Of a DNA stretch of 64,000 nucleotides, positions 19,702-27,556 are shown piece by piece. The position numbers and the translations under genes were made by a program. How positions within the stretch are numbered: position 1 is the stretch's first letter; the number at the start of each line of letters is the position of its first letter. The notes under the pieces were generated by a model. The model saw only the letters and a list, made by a program, of their open reading frames with translations, had not been told where the DNA came from and did not search any database. Origin of the DNA: Nanobdellati archaeon (lineage in GTDB: Archaea > EX4484-52 > GLR71); assembly GCA_019429125.1 (NCBI GenBank), contig JAHYJO010000001.1, positions 71,088-135,087 of the forward strand, given 5' to 3'.

Positions 19702-20700
19702 ATGAAAAAGGCAATGTTCTTTAAATCAATTGAAGGTTCAAGGGTACAGTGTCAGCTTTGTCCTAATAACTGTATTATTTCTGAAGGGGGTATTGGTTCG
19801 TGTCGTGTGCGAAAAAAGGTTGATGGTATTCTTTATTCTCTTAATTATGGTAAAATTGTATCTTTGGCAGTTGATCCTATCGAGAAGAAACCGCTGTATC
19901 ATTTCTATCCTGGTTCTGAGTCTCTGTCTATTGCTACTGTCGGCTGTAATTTTCATTGCAAGTTCTGTCAGAATTGGGAGATTTCGCAGTCTTCTTTTAT
20001 ATTTGGTGAGGATATGACTCCTCAGGATGTTGTTAATCTTGCTTTGTTGAAAGGGGTGAAATCAATATCTTATACTTATACTGAACCAACTATATTTTTT
20101 GAGTTTGCATATGATACTGCAAAGCTTGCACATAGTTGTGGCATTCAGAATGTATTTGTTACAAACGGGTTCATTAATTCTCTTCCTTTTAAGAAGATTG
20201 TACCGTATCTTGATGCTGTAAATATTGATTTGAAATCGTTTAATGATATATTTTATCAGAAACTTTGTAGTGTTAGGGGGGTCAGTCCAGTATTAGATAC
20301 TATACAGTTGGCTTATGGGTTAGGGATTCATATTGAACTTACAAATCTTCTCATTCCTGGATGGAATACTTCATCTGTTCAGATAAAAGCGTTGTGTGAG
20401 TGGGTTTATGCGTTGGATAAGCGCATACCTCTTCATTTCTCAAGGTATTTTCCTGCATATAAGATGACTGTTGAATCTACACCTGTTGCGGTTCTTGAGA
20501 GCGCATATGGTATTGCAAAAAAGGTAGGGCTTGAATATGTGTATGTTGGTAATGTTGTTAATGGTGTGCAAGAGACATATTGTCCTTCTTGCGGTGAGCT
20601 TTTGGTGGATAGAGGGAGAAGGGTTGAACCATTGCAAAAACTAATTAAGGGTGCATGTCCTAAATGTAAATATAAAGTTTATGGAGTGGGGTTATTATGA
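19702..20700 (+). CDS. amrS: AmmeMemoRadiSam radical SAM enzyme AmrS
   Basis: 332 residues from the ATG at 19702 (GGAG seven bases upstream; a TTG at 19690 is the alternative). The radical-SAM triad CNFHCKFC is at residues 82-89. The N-terminus has a cysteine cluster (C17, C20, C24, C34) typical of the pyruvate-formate-lyase-activating-like AmrS branch, and the C-terminus a CPSCG...CPKC knuckle. SAM cleavage to a 5'-deoxyadenosyl radical is expected; the physiological substrate of the AmmeMemoRadiSam system is not established. Its partner AMMECR1 is encoded at 37.2 kb rather than next door, and no Memo gene is in the window. The stop overlaps the next start by ATGA, coupling it to a membrane regulator. 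Confidence 0.88.
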   Translation: MKKAMFFKSIEGSRVQCQLCPNNCIISEGGIGSCRVRKKVDGILYSLNYGKIVSLAVDPIEKKPLYHFYPGSESLSIATVGCNFHCKFCQNWEISQSSFIFGEDMTPQDVVNLALLKGVKSISYTYTEPTIFFEFAYDTAKLAHSCGIQNVFVTNGFINSLPFKKIVPYLDAVNIDLKSFNDIFYQKLCSVRGVSPVLDTIQLAYGLGIHIELTNLLIPGWNTSSVQIKALCEWVYALDKRIPLHFSRYFPAYKMTVESTPVAVLESAYGIAKKVGLEYVYVGNVVNGVQETYCPSCGELLVDRGRRVEPLQKLIKGACPKCKYKVYGVGLL

Positions 20701-21641
20701 AAATGATTAAAAATGTAAATATCTTATTTTGGAGTGTATTTATTTCTATGTTTATTTTTTATCCGTCATTTTCATTTGCTCATGAATCTGATGTTTTTGA
20801 GTCATATTCTATTTTTGTGGATGTAGGTCCTAATTTAATAAAATATAGTTATGACTTTGTATTGGTTTTGGAGGGGGGTAAACATGTCTATGATTTTGTT
20901 TTTGCGCCAGATTCAAAAGATGTGCGTGTGTTGTTAAATAATGTGCCTGTTGATTGTAGTAGTTCTTTTGAGGTAGGTAAGACTATTGTCTTATGTGATA
21001 TGTCTAATGCGCTTTCTGGAAAAAATTATGTGTCTGCAGAATATATAAGTTCTTATTCATTGTTTGATTTTGAAAATATGAAGATGTTTAAGGATTCTTT
21101 TGATATTGGTGGTAATGCTATTTATTTTAAGTTATCAGTAAAACTTCCGTTAGGGTATATCCTTCCTGCTCGGTCGGATTATTTTGTGACTCCAACACCT
21201 GACATTATTTATTCTGATGGACGGCGACATATAATTTCATGGGATTATAATAATGTCTCATCATTTGATGTTTCAGTTATTTTTGAACCATCATCTGGTA
21301 TTGATAGTGGTGTGTCTTATGTATCTTTATTGTTTTATTTATTGTTTGGATTTTTAGTTGTGCGTTATTTCATATATTATCGTGTCAATCGAAAAAAAAC
21401 TGAAATTAAGGAAATTGTATATTCGCATCTTCTTGAAAGTGAGAGTGCAGTTGTGGATGCGCTTCAAGCTAATATGGGTGTTCTTAAACAGAAAGAGTTG
21501 CAGGATATAACTAGCTTTTCAAAGGCAAAATTGAGTAGGGTTATTACTAATCTTGAATCTCGTGGTATTGTTAAAAAGAAACCTTTCGGTAACAGTAACA
21601 AGATATTTTTGATTGTTGCTGATAAAGTCAAAAAGCAATAA
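20697..21641 (+). CDS. membrane-anchored winged-helix transcriptional regulator (COG2512 type)
   Basis: 314 residues. Signal peptide or signal anchor 1-28; extracellular strand-rich domain to about 205; TM near 208-228 (SLLFYLLFGFLVVRYFIYY); basic stretch; cytoplasmic winged helix at about 245-310 with KELQDITSFSKAKLSRVITN followed by a recognition wing. This is the one-component layout of archaeal COG2512-like regulators, where an outside domain is tied to a DNA-binding domain through one TM. The start overlaps amrS. A paralogue with the same phrase FSKAK-[LM]-SR lies at 23.9 kb, and the DUF5667 protein sits between them. What it senses and which genes it controls are unknown. Confidence 0.82.
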   Translation: MKMIKNVNILFWSVFISMFIFYPSFSFAHESDVFESYSIFVDVGPNLIKYSYDFVLVLEGGKHVYDFVFAPDSKDVRVLLNNVPVDCSSSFEVGKTIVLCDMSNALSGKNYVSAEYISSYSLFDFENMKMFKDSFDIGGNAIYFKLSVKLPLGYILPARSDYFVTPTPDIIYSDGRRHIISWDYNNVSSFDVSVIFEPSSGIDSGVSYVSLLFYLLFGFLVVRYFIYYRVNRKKTEIKEIVYSHLLESESAVVDALQANMGVLKQKELQDITSFSKAKLSRVITNLESRGIVKKKPFGNSNKIFLIVADKVKKQ

Positions 21642-21777
21642 AGTATGCAATAGGGGTTATTGTTTCATCTTGTTCCACATTGTTTCAAGGAATGTTTATA
21701 TAGGAGTATTATTGATTAGTTCTATGGATTGCTATTAGGTTGGCAATATTTTGTATATTTAAAAATGGTGAAATGAT

Positions 21778-23091
21778 ATGAAACGACAAAATTTAATGAA
21801 ATTGTTTGCGCTTCTTGTCGCAGCTATGTATATGGTAGTTCCTGCAGCTTTTGCAGAGGATGCAGTAACTATGTTAACTAATACTGCTATAAATACTGCT
21901 GTTGGTGATGATGTCGCTGATCTTAATGACATTGCTGTACAAAGTGACGAAGAGGATTCAGCAGAGGCTGGTGTAACTCCTGATTCTCCGTTATACAGGT
22001 TGGATGTTGCGATGGATAATATTGGTCTTATGTTTACATTCAATAAGGCAAAGAAAGCTGAGAAGAAGCTTGAGATTGCTAAGGAAAGGCTTAAGGAAGC
22101 AAAGATGATGGCTATTGCTAATAATTTGGATGCTATGGAAAAAGCAAAAAATCGTCATGATGCGATGCTTCTTTCGGCTGAAGAAGATATTGAAGCAATT
22201 AATGGTAATGAGACTAAAGCATTGATGAGCAATATTAGAATTAAGTCTATGTTAAAATTACATAATCAGGAAGTTGCTGATGTTGAACAGGAACTTACAT
22301 TGAGAGTTCGTGGAAATCTTAAGGATAAACAGCAAGAAAAACTTGATTCATTTATTGAAAGTATGAAAGGCAGTTCTAAGTCTATTGAAGTAAAAGTTCA
22401 GAATAAGGAAGAAAAGATGAAAGCAGTGGTTAAGAGGACACGTAATCTGTCTGATGATGATGTTGATGCTGAATTTGAGAAGATTAATCGTGAAACCTTA
22501 CGGGAACATATGAGTGTTAAGGCTCTTGATGTTATAGGTCAGGCTGAAGATGCAATTGGTCGTGCAGAAGATTTGATTGAAAAAAAATCTGAAGCAGGTA
22601 AGGATGTGACTTATTCAATTGAGCAACTTGACGAAGCTAAAATTATTCTTTTAAAAGCAAAAGAATCTCTTGATAATGATGATGTTGAGGATTCTATTGA
22701 ACAGGCTTTTAAGGCTAAAAGGATGGCTGTATATGCTGCAAGCGGGTTTTCTGTTGAGAAACTTATGAATACGCCTATGAAAGATAATGTGGAATTTAAT
22801 GAAATGAAAGAACAGATTCGTGAAAATATGGAAGAACGAGTACAAGTTCGTGAAAATATTCGTGAGCCGAAAGAAGAAATGATGCGGAATCGTGAAAATA
22901 TTCGTGAGCCAATGAAAGATAATAAGGGTGACAAAGATGTTGATTCTGATGATGACTTTGATGATGACTCTGATGATGAGAATAGTAATAATTCATCTAA
23001 TATATCTTTGAATGCATCTGTGTCAGGTACAGATAATAGTATGTCTGGTTCTGTGTCTGGTAATATCGGCAGTAAAAATTCCGGCCAATAA
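21778..23091 (+). CDS. secreted DUF5667-type coiled-coil protein
   Basis: 437 residues. Signal peptide 1-26 ending PAAFA. Residues about 62-150 match the DUF5667 pattern (TPDSPLYRLDVAMDNIGLMF, then Lys/Glu/Ala-rich helices with AEKKLEIAKERLKEA). More helical coiled coil follows to about 340; then a repeated Arg-Glu-Asn motif (RENIREP appears twice, with other RENxxE variants) and an acidic Asp-rich tail ending in Ser, Asn and Gly. GGTGAAATGAT precedes the ATG and a TTTATATA box lies near 21693. DUF5667 proteins are extracytoplasmic and of unknown function. It is flanked by two paralogous membrane-anchored regulators, which may sense it or control it. Confidence 0.8.
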   Translation: MKRQNLMKLFALLVAAMYMVVPAAFAEDAVTMLTNTAINTAVGDDVADLNDIAVQSDEEDSAEAGVTPDSPLYRLDVAMDNIGLMFTFNKAKKAEKKLEIAKERLKEAKMMAIANNLDAMEKAKNRHDAMLLSAEEDIEAINGNETKALMSNIRIKSMLKLHNQEVADVEQELTLRVRGNLKDKQQEKLDSFIESMKGSSKSIEVKVQNKEEKMKAVVKRTRNLSDDDVDAEFEKINRETLREHMSVKALDVIGQAEDAIGRAEDLIEKKSEAGKDVTYSIEQLDEAKIILLKAKESLDNDDVEDSIEQAFKAKRMAVYAASGFSVEKLMNTPMKDNVEFNEMKEQIRENMEERVQVRENIREPKEEMMRNRENIREPMKDNKGDKDVDSDDDFDDDSDDENSNNSSNISLNASVSGTDNSMSGSVSGNIGSKNSGQ

Positions 23092-23141
23092 TAAATTTTA
23101 ATTTAAAGGGGTTTTTATAACTCTCCTTTTTTTCTTTTTTC

Positions 23142-23309
23142 GGCACTGTTCAAAAAGTGAGTTATTTTTAATATTTTTAAAATATTGTTTGTTTATAAAC
23201 TCCGGCAGAAATCCATTTAATATACACATTTTACGTAGAATTACAAAATAAATGAAGGTATTTAATTAACTACATTTTGTTTGAAATCACTCAAAAAATG
23301 AACTGTGCC
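23142..23309. mobile_element. 168-bp MITE, copy 1, with 8-bp target duplication
   Basis: Starts GGCACTGTTCA and ends TGAACTGTGCC, so the termini are inverted repeats with one mismatch in the first eleven bases, and the inner GAGT / ACTC segments extend the pairing. The element is flanked on both sides by CTTTTTTC (23134-23141 and 23310-23317), a perfect 8-bp target-site duplication. It encodes no protein. Two further copies are at 38898 and 61934. The GGCACTGTT end and 8-bp duplication resemble IS6-family elements; no such transposase is in this window. Confidence 0.92.
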
Positions 23310-23460
23310 CTTTTTTCAAAAGATATATAAACTTGTATTGCTATTATTATGTGTGGAACGGTTTTATTTAAACGTTTCATCGGTTATTTTATTGTTCAAT
23401 AAGGTCATTTTGACTTTTTTTTCGATTTATGTTTTTAATTGATAATTATAGGTGATTTAA

Positions 23461-23901
23461 ATTAGTGAATTAAATGTAGACAAGCTTGTAAGTGAAGGTT
23501 GGATTAATGCGTGGCTTGTGTTTGATACTCAGGCTGTTGATAAAACTGTTCTAAAAGGACTTTTATCTGGTCTTTTGAATAAGATGAAACTTATTAAAGA
23601 TGTAAAATTTATTAGTGATTCTCTAACTGAGCCTGAACCAATTGAACCTTCCGAACAGTTTACTAAAAAAGGTATAACTAAAGTCTTCAGTCAGGTGCTT
23701 GAGGTTGAGATTCTTGCAAAAGATTTTGAGACTTTATTGTATTTTGTCATAACATTCGGACCTACAACACTTGATGTTCTTGCTCCGAAATCTATAAAGT
23801 TTGATATGCGCCAGATGCAGAATACGCTTATACTTGTTTCTGAACTGATGCATAGTTATGCGGCGGCCGGTGCTGGTGGCATGGTACTTACAAAAGTATG
23901 A
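23461..23901 (+). CDS. conserved archaeal protein of unknown function, probable ATT start
   Basis: About 146 residues if read from ATT at 23461. The first conventional in-frame start, GTG at 23518, would cut off EGWINAWLV, a segment I recognise as part of this conserved DPANN-type family, which begins with a conserved Gly-Trp. Upstream of 23461 is an in-frame TAA at 23458 and the best ribosome-binding site in the area, GGTGAT at 23451, five bases away. There is no ATG, GTG or TTG between. The rest includes a conserved EVEILAKDFETLLYFVI core and a glycine/alanine C-terminus (AAAGAGGMVL). It precedes the second membrane regulator by 9 bp, so they are co-transcribed. Function unknown. Confidence 0.7.
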   Translation: MSELNVDKLVSEGWINAWLVFDTQAVDKTVLKGLLSGLLNKMKLIKDVKFISDSLTEPEPIEPSEQFTKKGITKVFSQVLEVEILAKDFETLLYFVITFGPTTLDVLAPKSIKFDMRQMQNTLILVSELMHSYAAAGAGGMVLTKV

Positions 23902-23910
23902 TTGGTTTAG

Positions 23911-24834
23911 ATGTTTAAAAATAAATATTATGGGATATGTGTATCTTTTCTTTTACTCTTATTAATATCTGTTCCTGTGTCTGCTTCGCAGATAAGAAAT
24001 CATGATATTGTTATTGCAATTGATGATTTTGGGGTTGCTAAGACCTCTGTTATTGTGGATTATGAATCTTTGACTACTGACGAGATTTATTATTTTGTGT
24101 TTGCACAGATTGATTCTTTTGGTGCACGGGATGATTATGGGATGCTGTTGTGTAATACTAATAGGTATTCATATGGGACTCAGATAACGTGTAAGCCAAA
24201 CATTGTTGAAACTGTAAATTATACTGTATATCTTGATTTTAATATGGTCGGGTTGCAGTCTGTTTCTGCTGATGGTTTCTTTTTCTCTTATGATTATGGT
24301 ATGAAAATTCCAACAAATAATTTTAGCATATCATTTGTGCTTCCTACTGGTACTGCTATGGTCAAGCAGAATTCAGGTATTGCTCCATATTTTCCTGAAG
24401 GCGCAGTTATTGGTAGCACTGATGATGGCAGGCATATTACTGTTACTTGGAGTGTGGATGAACCTGAATTAGGTAGTGATTATTCTTATAAGGTTTTTTA
24501 TGAGAAAGTTGTGGAGATTTATGCAAATCGTTGGTTTTATCCTGTTGTTGCATTTTTGAGTATTTTGCTTGTATTATTGTCGTTTATGTTGTTTAAGTTT
24601 AAGAAAGCAAGAAAGATAAAGACTGTTCTTTCTGTTTTGCATGATAGTGAGCGTAAGGTCATTGAGATTCTTATGGCAAATGAAGGTAAGTGCGACCAAA
24701 GGCAACTTGTTAAAGAAACTGGGTTTTCAAAGGCAAAGATGAGTAGGATGATGCTTGACCTTGAGGAGCGGGGTCTGATTACTAAGACTCGCCGTGGCAG
24801 GACTAATATTATTGAGCTTGTTGAGAAAAAGTAA
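23911..24834 (+). CDS. membrane-anchored winged-helix transcriptional regulator (COG2512 type), second paralogue
   Basis: 307 residues with the same layout as the 20697-21641 product: signal peptide 1-25 ending PVSAS, an extracellular strand-rich domain, a TM at about 210-230 (FYPVVAFLSILLVLLSFMLF), then a basic segment and a cytoplasmic winged helix (VIEILMANEGKCDQRQLVKE, then TGFSKAKMSRMMLDLEERG and the wing TKTRRGRTNIIEL). Two cysteines in the outer domain may form a disulfide. It follows the 23461 gene with a 9-bp gap. The signal and targets are unknown; conservation of the DNA-reading helix between the two paralogues suggests related operators. Confidence 0.82.
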   Translation: MFKNKYYGICVSFLLLLLISVPVSASQIRNHDIVIAIDDFGVAKTSVIVDYESLTTDEIYYFVFAQIDSFGARDDYGMLLCNTNRYSYGTQITCKPNIVETVNYTVYLDFNMVGLQSVSADGFFFSYDYGMKIPTNNFSISFVLPTGTAMVKQNSGIAPYFPEGAVIGSTDDGRHITVTWSVDEPELGSDYSYKVFYEKVVEIYANRWFYPVVAFLSILLVLLSFMLFKFKKARKIKTVLSVLHDSERKVIEILMANEGKCDQRQLVKETGFSKAKMSRMMLDLEERGLITKTRRGRTNIIELVEKK

Positions 24835-24954
24835 AGATTGAGTTTTTAAGTTTAGAGTTTTTGGTGGTATTTTTATTTATAATGTCACCTTTTGTCACCT
24901 TGATTATATAATAGCGTCCTCTTCCTGTTATGGGATCCAGTTGAGTAATTAGAT

Positions 24955-25167
24955 TCATTTTAGTTTTTGGACAAATGCATGTTCTGTCTTTTGTGGATTG
25001 TTTAGGCCTATTGGGTTCTTATTGTCATCAACACCTATGATTATCTTTCCCCCTCTGGAATTATAGAATGAGGTTACTAATTGTGCTACTTTTTTTGGGT
25101 TTGATAATATCTCTTTGAACTCTATGTCACTGTTTTCTTCTTGATTTAATAGTTGTTTAAAGTCCAT
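24955..25167 (-). pseudogene. broken Schlafen/AlbA_2 protein (COG2865 type), N-terminal remnant
   Basis: The 70 residues match the start of an AlbA_2 (Schlafen-like) domain: EDxSDIEFKE-type beginning, VAQLVTSFYNSRGGKIIIGV and DDNKNPIGL. The normal protein is several hundred residues long. After the stop, the downstream sequence in another frame reads PITGRGRYYII, which resembles the C-terminal winged helix of such proteins, so a large internal deletion plus frameshift is likely. The C-terminal fragment of a related protein is at 30278-30622. A degenerate member of the promoter-like repeat family lies just upstream of both. Remnant status is fairly clear; the original function is nucleic-acid or NTP related by family. 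Confidence 0.65.
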
Positions 25168-25188
25168 GTGTCTATATTGTTTCTTGTG

Positions 25189-25234
25189 CTTGCATATAAT
25201 TGGGTTACAACTGGGGTGGTGATTTTAGGGAGTT
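25189..25234. repeat. degenerate copy of the 58-bp repeat family
   Basis: Shares CTTGC, ATATAATT, GTGGTG and the TTTAGGGAGTT end with the exact repeats at 30629 and 31881, with several substitutions and a few bases missing. It lies upstream of the AlbA_2 remnant on the minus strand, as the 30629 copy lies upstream of the COG2865 C-terminal fragment. Confidence 0.6.
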
Positions 25235-25265
25235 AGAAAAATATTAGAAAAAGAAAAAAGAGGTT

Positions 25266-25679
25266 TTATTTCTTTTTTACTGCCTTAGTGACTTTAGGAA
25301 GTGCTATGACGGGGGGTATTCCTGCCATTTCTGAAAGCATTAGTGCCTTTAGTCCTGCAGTCTTGAAAAGATGGTTTATGATTTCTATGTGTTCTGTCTC
25401 TGGCAGTTTTTTGTTCTTTGTCCATTCGTCCATTATTTTTTTGTTGTCTTCGCCTGTGTATATGATTGTACCTTCTATGTCAAGTTTTGCAACTTCTGGT
25501 TCAAATGTACTTTTGAAACTGAACTTTATGTTTAATATGTCGCTTTTTGTGCCAAATGCGTTGATGTTTCCTTCTTTTACATCTTCAATCTTTGGTACTG
25601 TGTTGATTGAAAGCTTCTGGTTTGTGTTTCCAGTTTTGTTAACATTTAATTTATTGTAGTTTATGCTGATTACACCCAT
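25266..25679 (-). CDS. conserved archaeal protein, unknown function
   Basis: 137 residues beginning MGVISINYNKLNVNKT. The centre is a strand-rich FKSTFEPEVAKLDIEGTIIY followed by a polar linker, a helix containing EHIEIINHLFKTAGLKALML, and a C-terminal GIPPVIALPKV with a Lys tail. I recognise this layout (strand half, then the helix, then IPPxxxLP) as a small conserved family in DPANN genomes, without an assigned function. The SecB-like feel of strand-then-helix is not enough for a call. The ATG follows a GGTGATATAACATG context. It has its own transcription unit with a T-rich end. Confidence 0.65.
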   Translation of the reverse strand: MGVISINYNKLNVNKTGNTNQKLSINTVPKIEDVKEGNINAFGTKSDILNIKFSFKSTFEPEVAKLDIEGTIIYTGEDNKKIMDEWTKNKKLPETEHIEIINHLFKTAGLKALMLSEMAGIPPVIALPKVTKAVKKK

Positions 25680-25914
25680 GTTATATCACCTATATTTATT
25701 TTTGGGATTAAGATTTATAAGGGTTTTGATTATTATTTTGTCTTTTTTGGGTTTGTTGGTATTAGGATAGCAGGTTGTTTATAAATAGACTAGGATTGGA
25801 ATCCCGAAAGCTTTATAATGTGTGTTTGAAAGTTGTAATCTCTATCGGTAGCTTTTGGCTAAAACCTAACGATGTATCAGAAGGTTTATATGGTTTTTGA
25901 GTGTATTATTTAGT
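25680..25914. promoter_or_regulatory. divergent leader region with dyads
   Basis: Contains GGATTGGAATCC (a perfect dyad near 25795), a CTTTATAAT box near 25811, a GGTAGC-TTTTG-GCTA stem near 25850 and a TTTATATG box at about 25885 that would start the ATPase transcript almost at its ATG. The stretch between the two TATA boxes could be a short transcript of its own, but this is not supported further. Confidence 0.4.
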
Positions 25915-27222
25915 ATGAACTCAATTGAGATACTTGAAATATTGAATGATTGGAACTTTTGGAAAAAGAAGCAATTTGTGGGTGTTCGGCGGTCAGACGT
26001 TTTTGATAAAATAAAAAAACTTATAGAACTTGATGAGATTATCGTGATTAGTGGTGCTCGTCGTACTGGTAAATCAACTGTACTTATGCAGATTTGTGAG
26101 GATTTGATAGTTAATGGTGTTGATTCTTGTGATATTCTTATAATTAATTTTGAGGATCCTCGTTTTAAAAGTATTAATCTTGAATTACTTAATAAAATAT
26201 ATGATGTTTATTTAACTGATGTATCTGTTGGTTCTGGAAAACAGTATGTTGTTCTTGATGAGGTTCAAATTGTTTCGGGGTGGGAAAAATTTGCTCGTTT
26301 TTTGCATGAGAATAAAAAAGTGAAGGTATTTGTTATAGGTTCAAGTTCAAAGCTTTTGAGTTCTGAATATTCAACAGTTCTTTCTGGGCGTTATGTTGAT
26401 ATTGTTATGTATCCTTTATTTTTTAAGGAGTTTGTTGAATTTAATGGTGTGGATATAAAAAATAATTTGGATCTTGTGTCTAAACGCCATGCTGTCAAAA
26501 AATTATTTTTACAATATATGGAATCTGGGGGTTTTCCGAAAACTGTACTTATTGATGATGCTGATAATCGAAAAGTCTTGCTTAATTCTTATTTTCAGAG
26601 TATATTGATGAAAGATATTGTTATGAGGTATAATATTAACGATGTTTTTAAACTTGAAGAATTGACTAAGTATTATTTGTCAAATATATCCTCTTTGCAT
26701 TCTTTTAATAAAATTAAAAATATTATTGGTGGGAGTATTGACACTGTTGAACGGTATTCATCATATCTTCGTAATGCTTATATGTTATTTTTTGTTCGTA
26801 AATTTTCATATACTCTTAAAGATCAAATATTGAATCCTCGAAAGGTATATTGTATTGATATGGGTCTTAGAAATTCAGTATCTTTTTATTTTTCAAAGGA
26901 TTATGGGAAGATTATAGAAAATATAGTGTATCTTAAGTTACTTGAAAATAAAGGTTTTGATATTTATTATTGGAAAGATTCTAAGCAGCGCGAAGTTGAT
27001 TTTTTAGTTAAAGAGAAAGATAGGATTTGTCAAGCCATACAGGTGTGTTGGGATGTTAGTAATCCTGTCACTAAAAAAATAGAGGTTGATGCACTTTTGT
27101 CGGCTCTTTCAACATTTGGTCTTAAAGAAGGTCTTGTTCTTACTGAAGATTATGATGAAGTAGTTGTGATTGATGAGAAAAGAATAACATTTATGTCTGT
27201 TTGGAAATGGTTGTTTTTGTGA
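25915..27222 (+). CDS. AAA_14/DUF4143 family ATPase
   Basis: 435 residues from the ATG at 25915, which sits about 25 bp after a TTTATATG box (leaderless); an in-frame TTG at 25897 is the alternative. Walker A GARRTGKST, Walker B-like YVVLDEVQ, an arginine-sensor region GSSSKLLSSEYSTVLSGRY, and the DUF4143 C-terminal domain with YYWKDSKQREVDFLV, which looks like the restriction-endonuclease-like end seen in this family. These ATPases are widespread in archaea, often in many copies and near mobile DNA; their role is not firmly known. Gene context here (broken Schlafen gene, dead DUF4325 gene, TA module) is a typical accessory neighbourhood. Confidence 0.85.
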   Translation: MNSIEILEILNDWNFWKKKQFVGVRRSDVFDKIKKLIELDEIIVISGARRTGKSTVLMQICEDLIVNGVDSCDILIINFEDPRFKSINLELLNKIYDVYLTDVSVGSGKQYVVLDEVQIVSGWEKFARFLHENKKVKVFVIGSSSKLLSSEYSTVLSGRYVDIVMYPLFFKEFVEFNGVDIKNNLDLVSKRHAVKKLFLQYMESGGFPKTVLIDDADNRKVLLNSYFQSILMKDIVMRYNINDVFKLEELTKYYLSNISSLHSFNKIKNIIGGSIDTVERYSSYLRNAYMLFFVRKFSYTLKDQILNPRKVYCIDMGLRNSVSFYFSKDYGKIIENIVYLKLLENKGFDIYYWKDSKQREVDFLVKEKDRICQAIQVCWDVSNPVTKKIEVDALLSALSTFGLKEGLVLTEDYDEVVVIDEKRITFMSVWKWLFL

Positions 27223-27556
27223 GGAGTTATAATTTATATTGGTAACTGTAGGTATTTATGTTTTTAGTTGTTAATTTTTGATAAAAAAGAGCAGTGTTTT
27301 TTTAAAGCGTTGTTTTCTATCTTTATTTTAAAAAAAAGGCTAATATAGTTTTTTTGAACAATTATGTGTCCATTTGAATCTTTGTTTTATTTTTTAAGGG
27401 TGTATTATAGGTGTTATTTAGGTAAGTGGAACTGTTTTCAGACAACCTTATATATACTGGCAGATAATATGTAGTTAATCGGTTCTGTGAGATGTATCAA
27501 TATTCTCTATAGGACGTAGGTTTTTTATTGAACAAATAAAAACTTGGTGAATAAAT
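27223..27556 (+). promoter_or_regulatory. S-layer gene promoter and leader
   Basis: The 334-bp gap has no ORF. A strong TTATATATA box at 27448-27456 puts the transcription start near 27480, giving a leader of about 75 bases that ends in GGTGA (27546-27550) six bases before the ATG. A long leader with a good ribosome-binding site is uncommon here, where many genes look leaderless, and suits a very highly expressed gene. Confidence 0.7.

Noticed and set aside
22796-22996. His/Ser-rich minus-strand ORF in the DUF5667 gene
   Set aside because: Shadow of the Asp-rich tail of the DUF5667 protein on the other strand.
25794-25890. Small RNA or tRNA-like sequence before the DUF4143 ATPase gene
   Set aside because: Short dyads exist but no cloverleaf, no C/D or H/ACA boxes and no terminator; kept only as a leader region.
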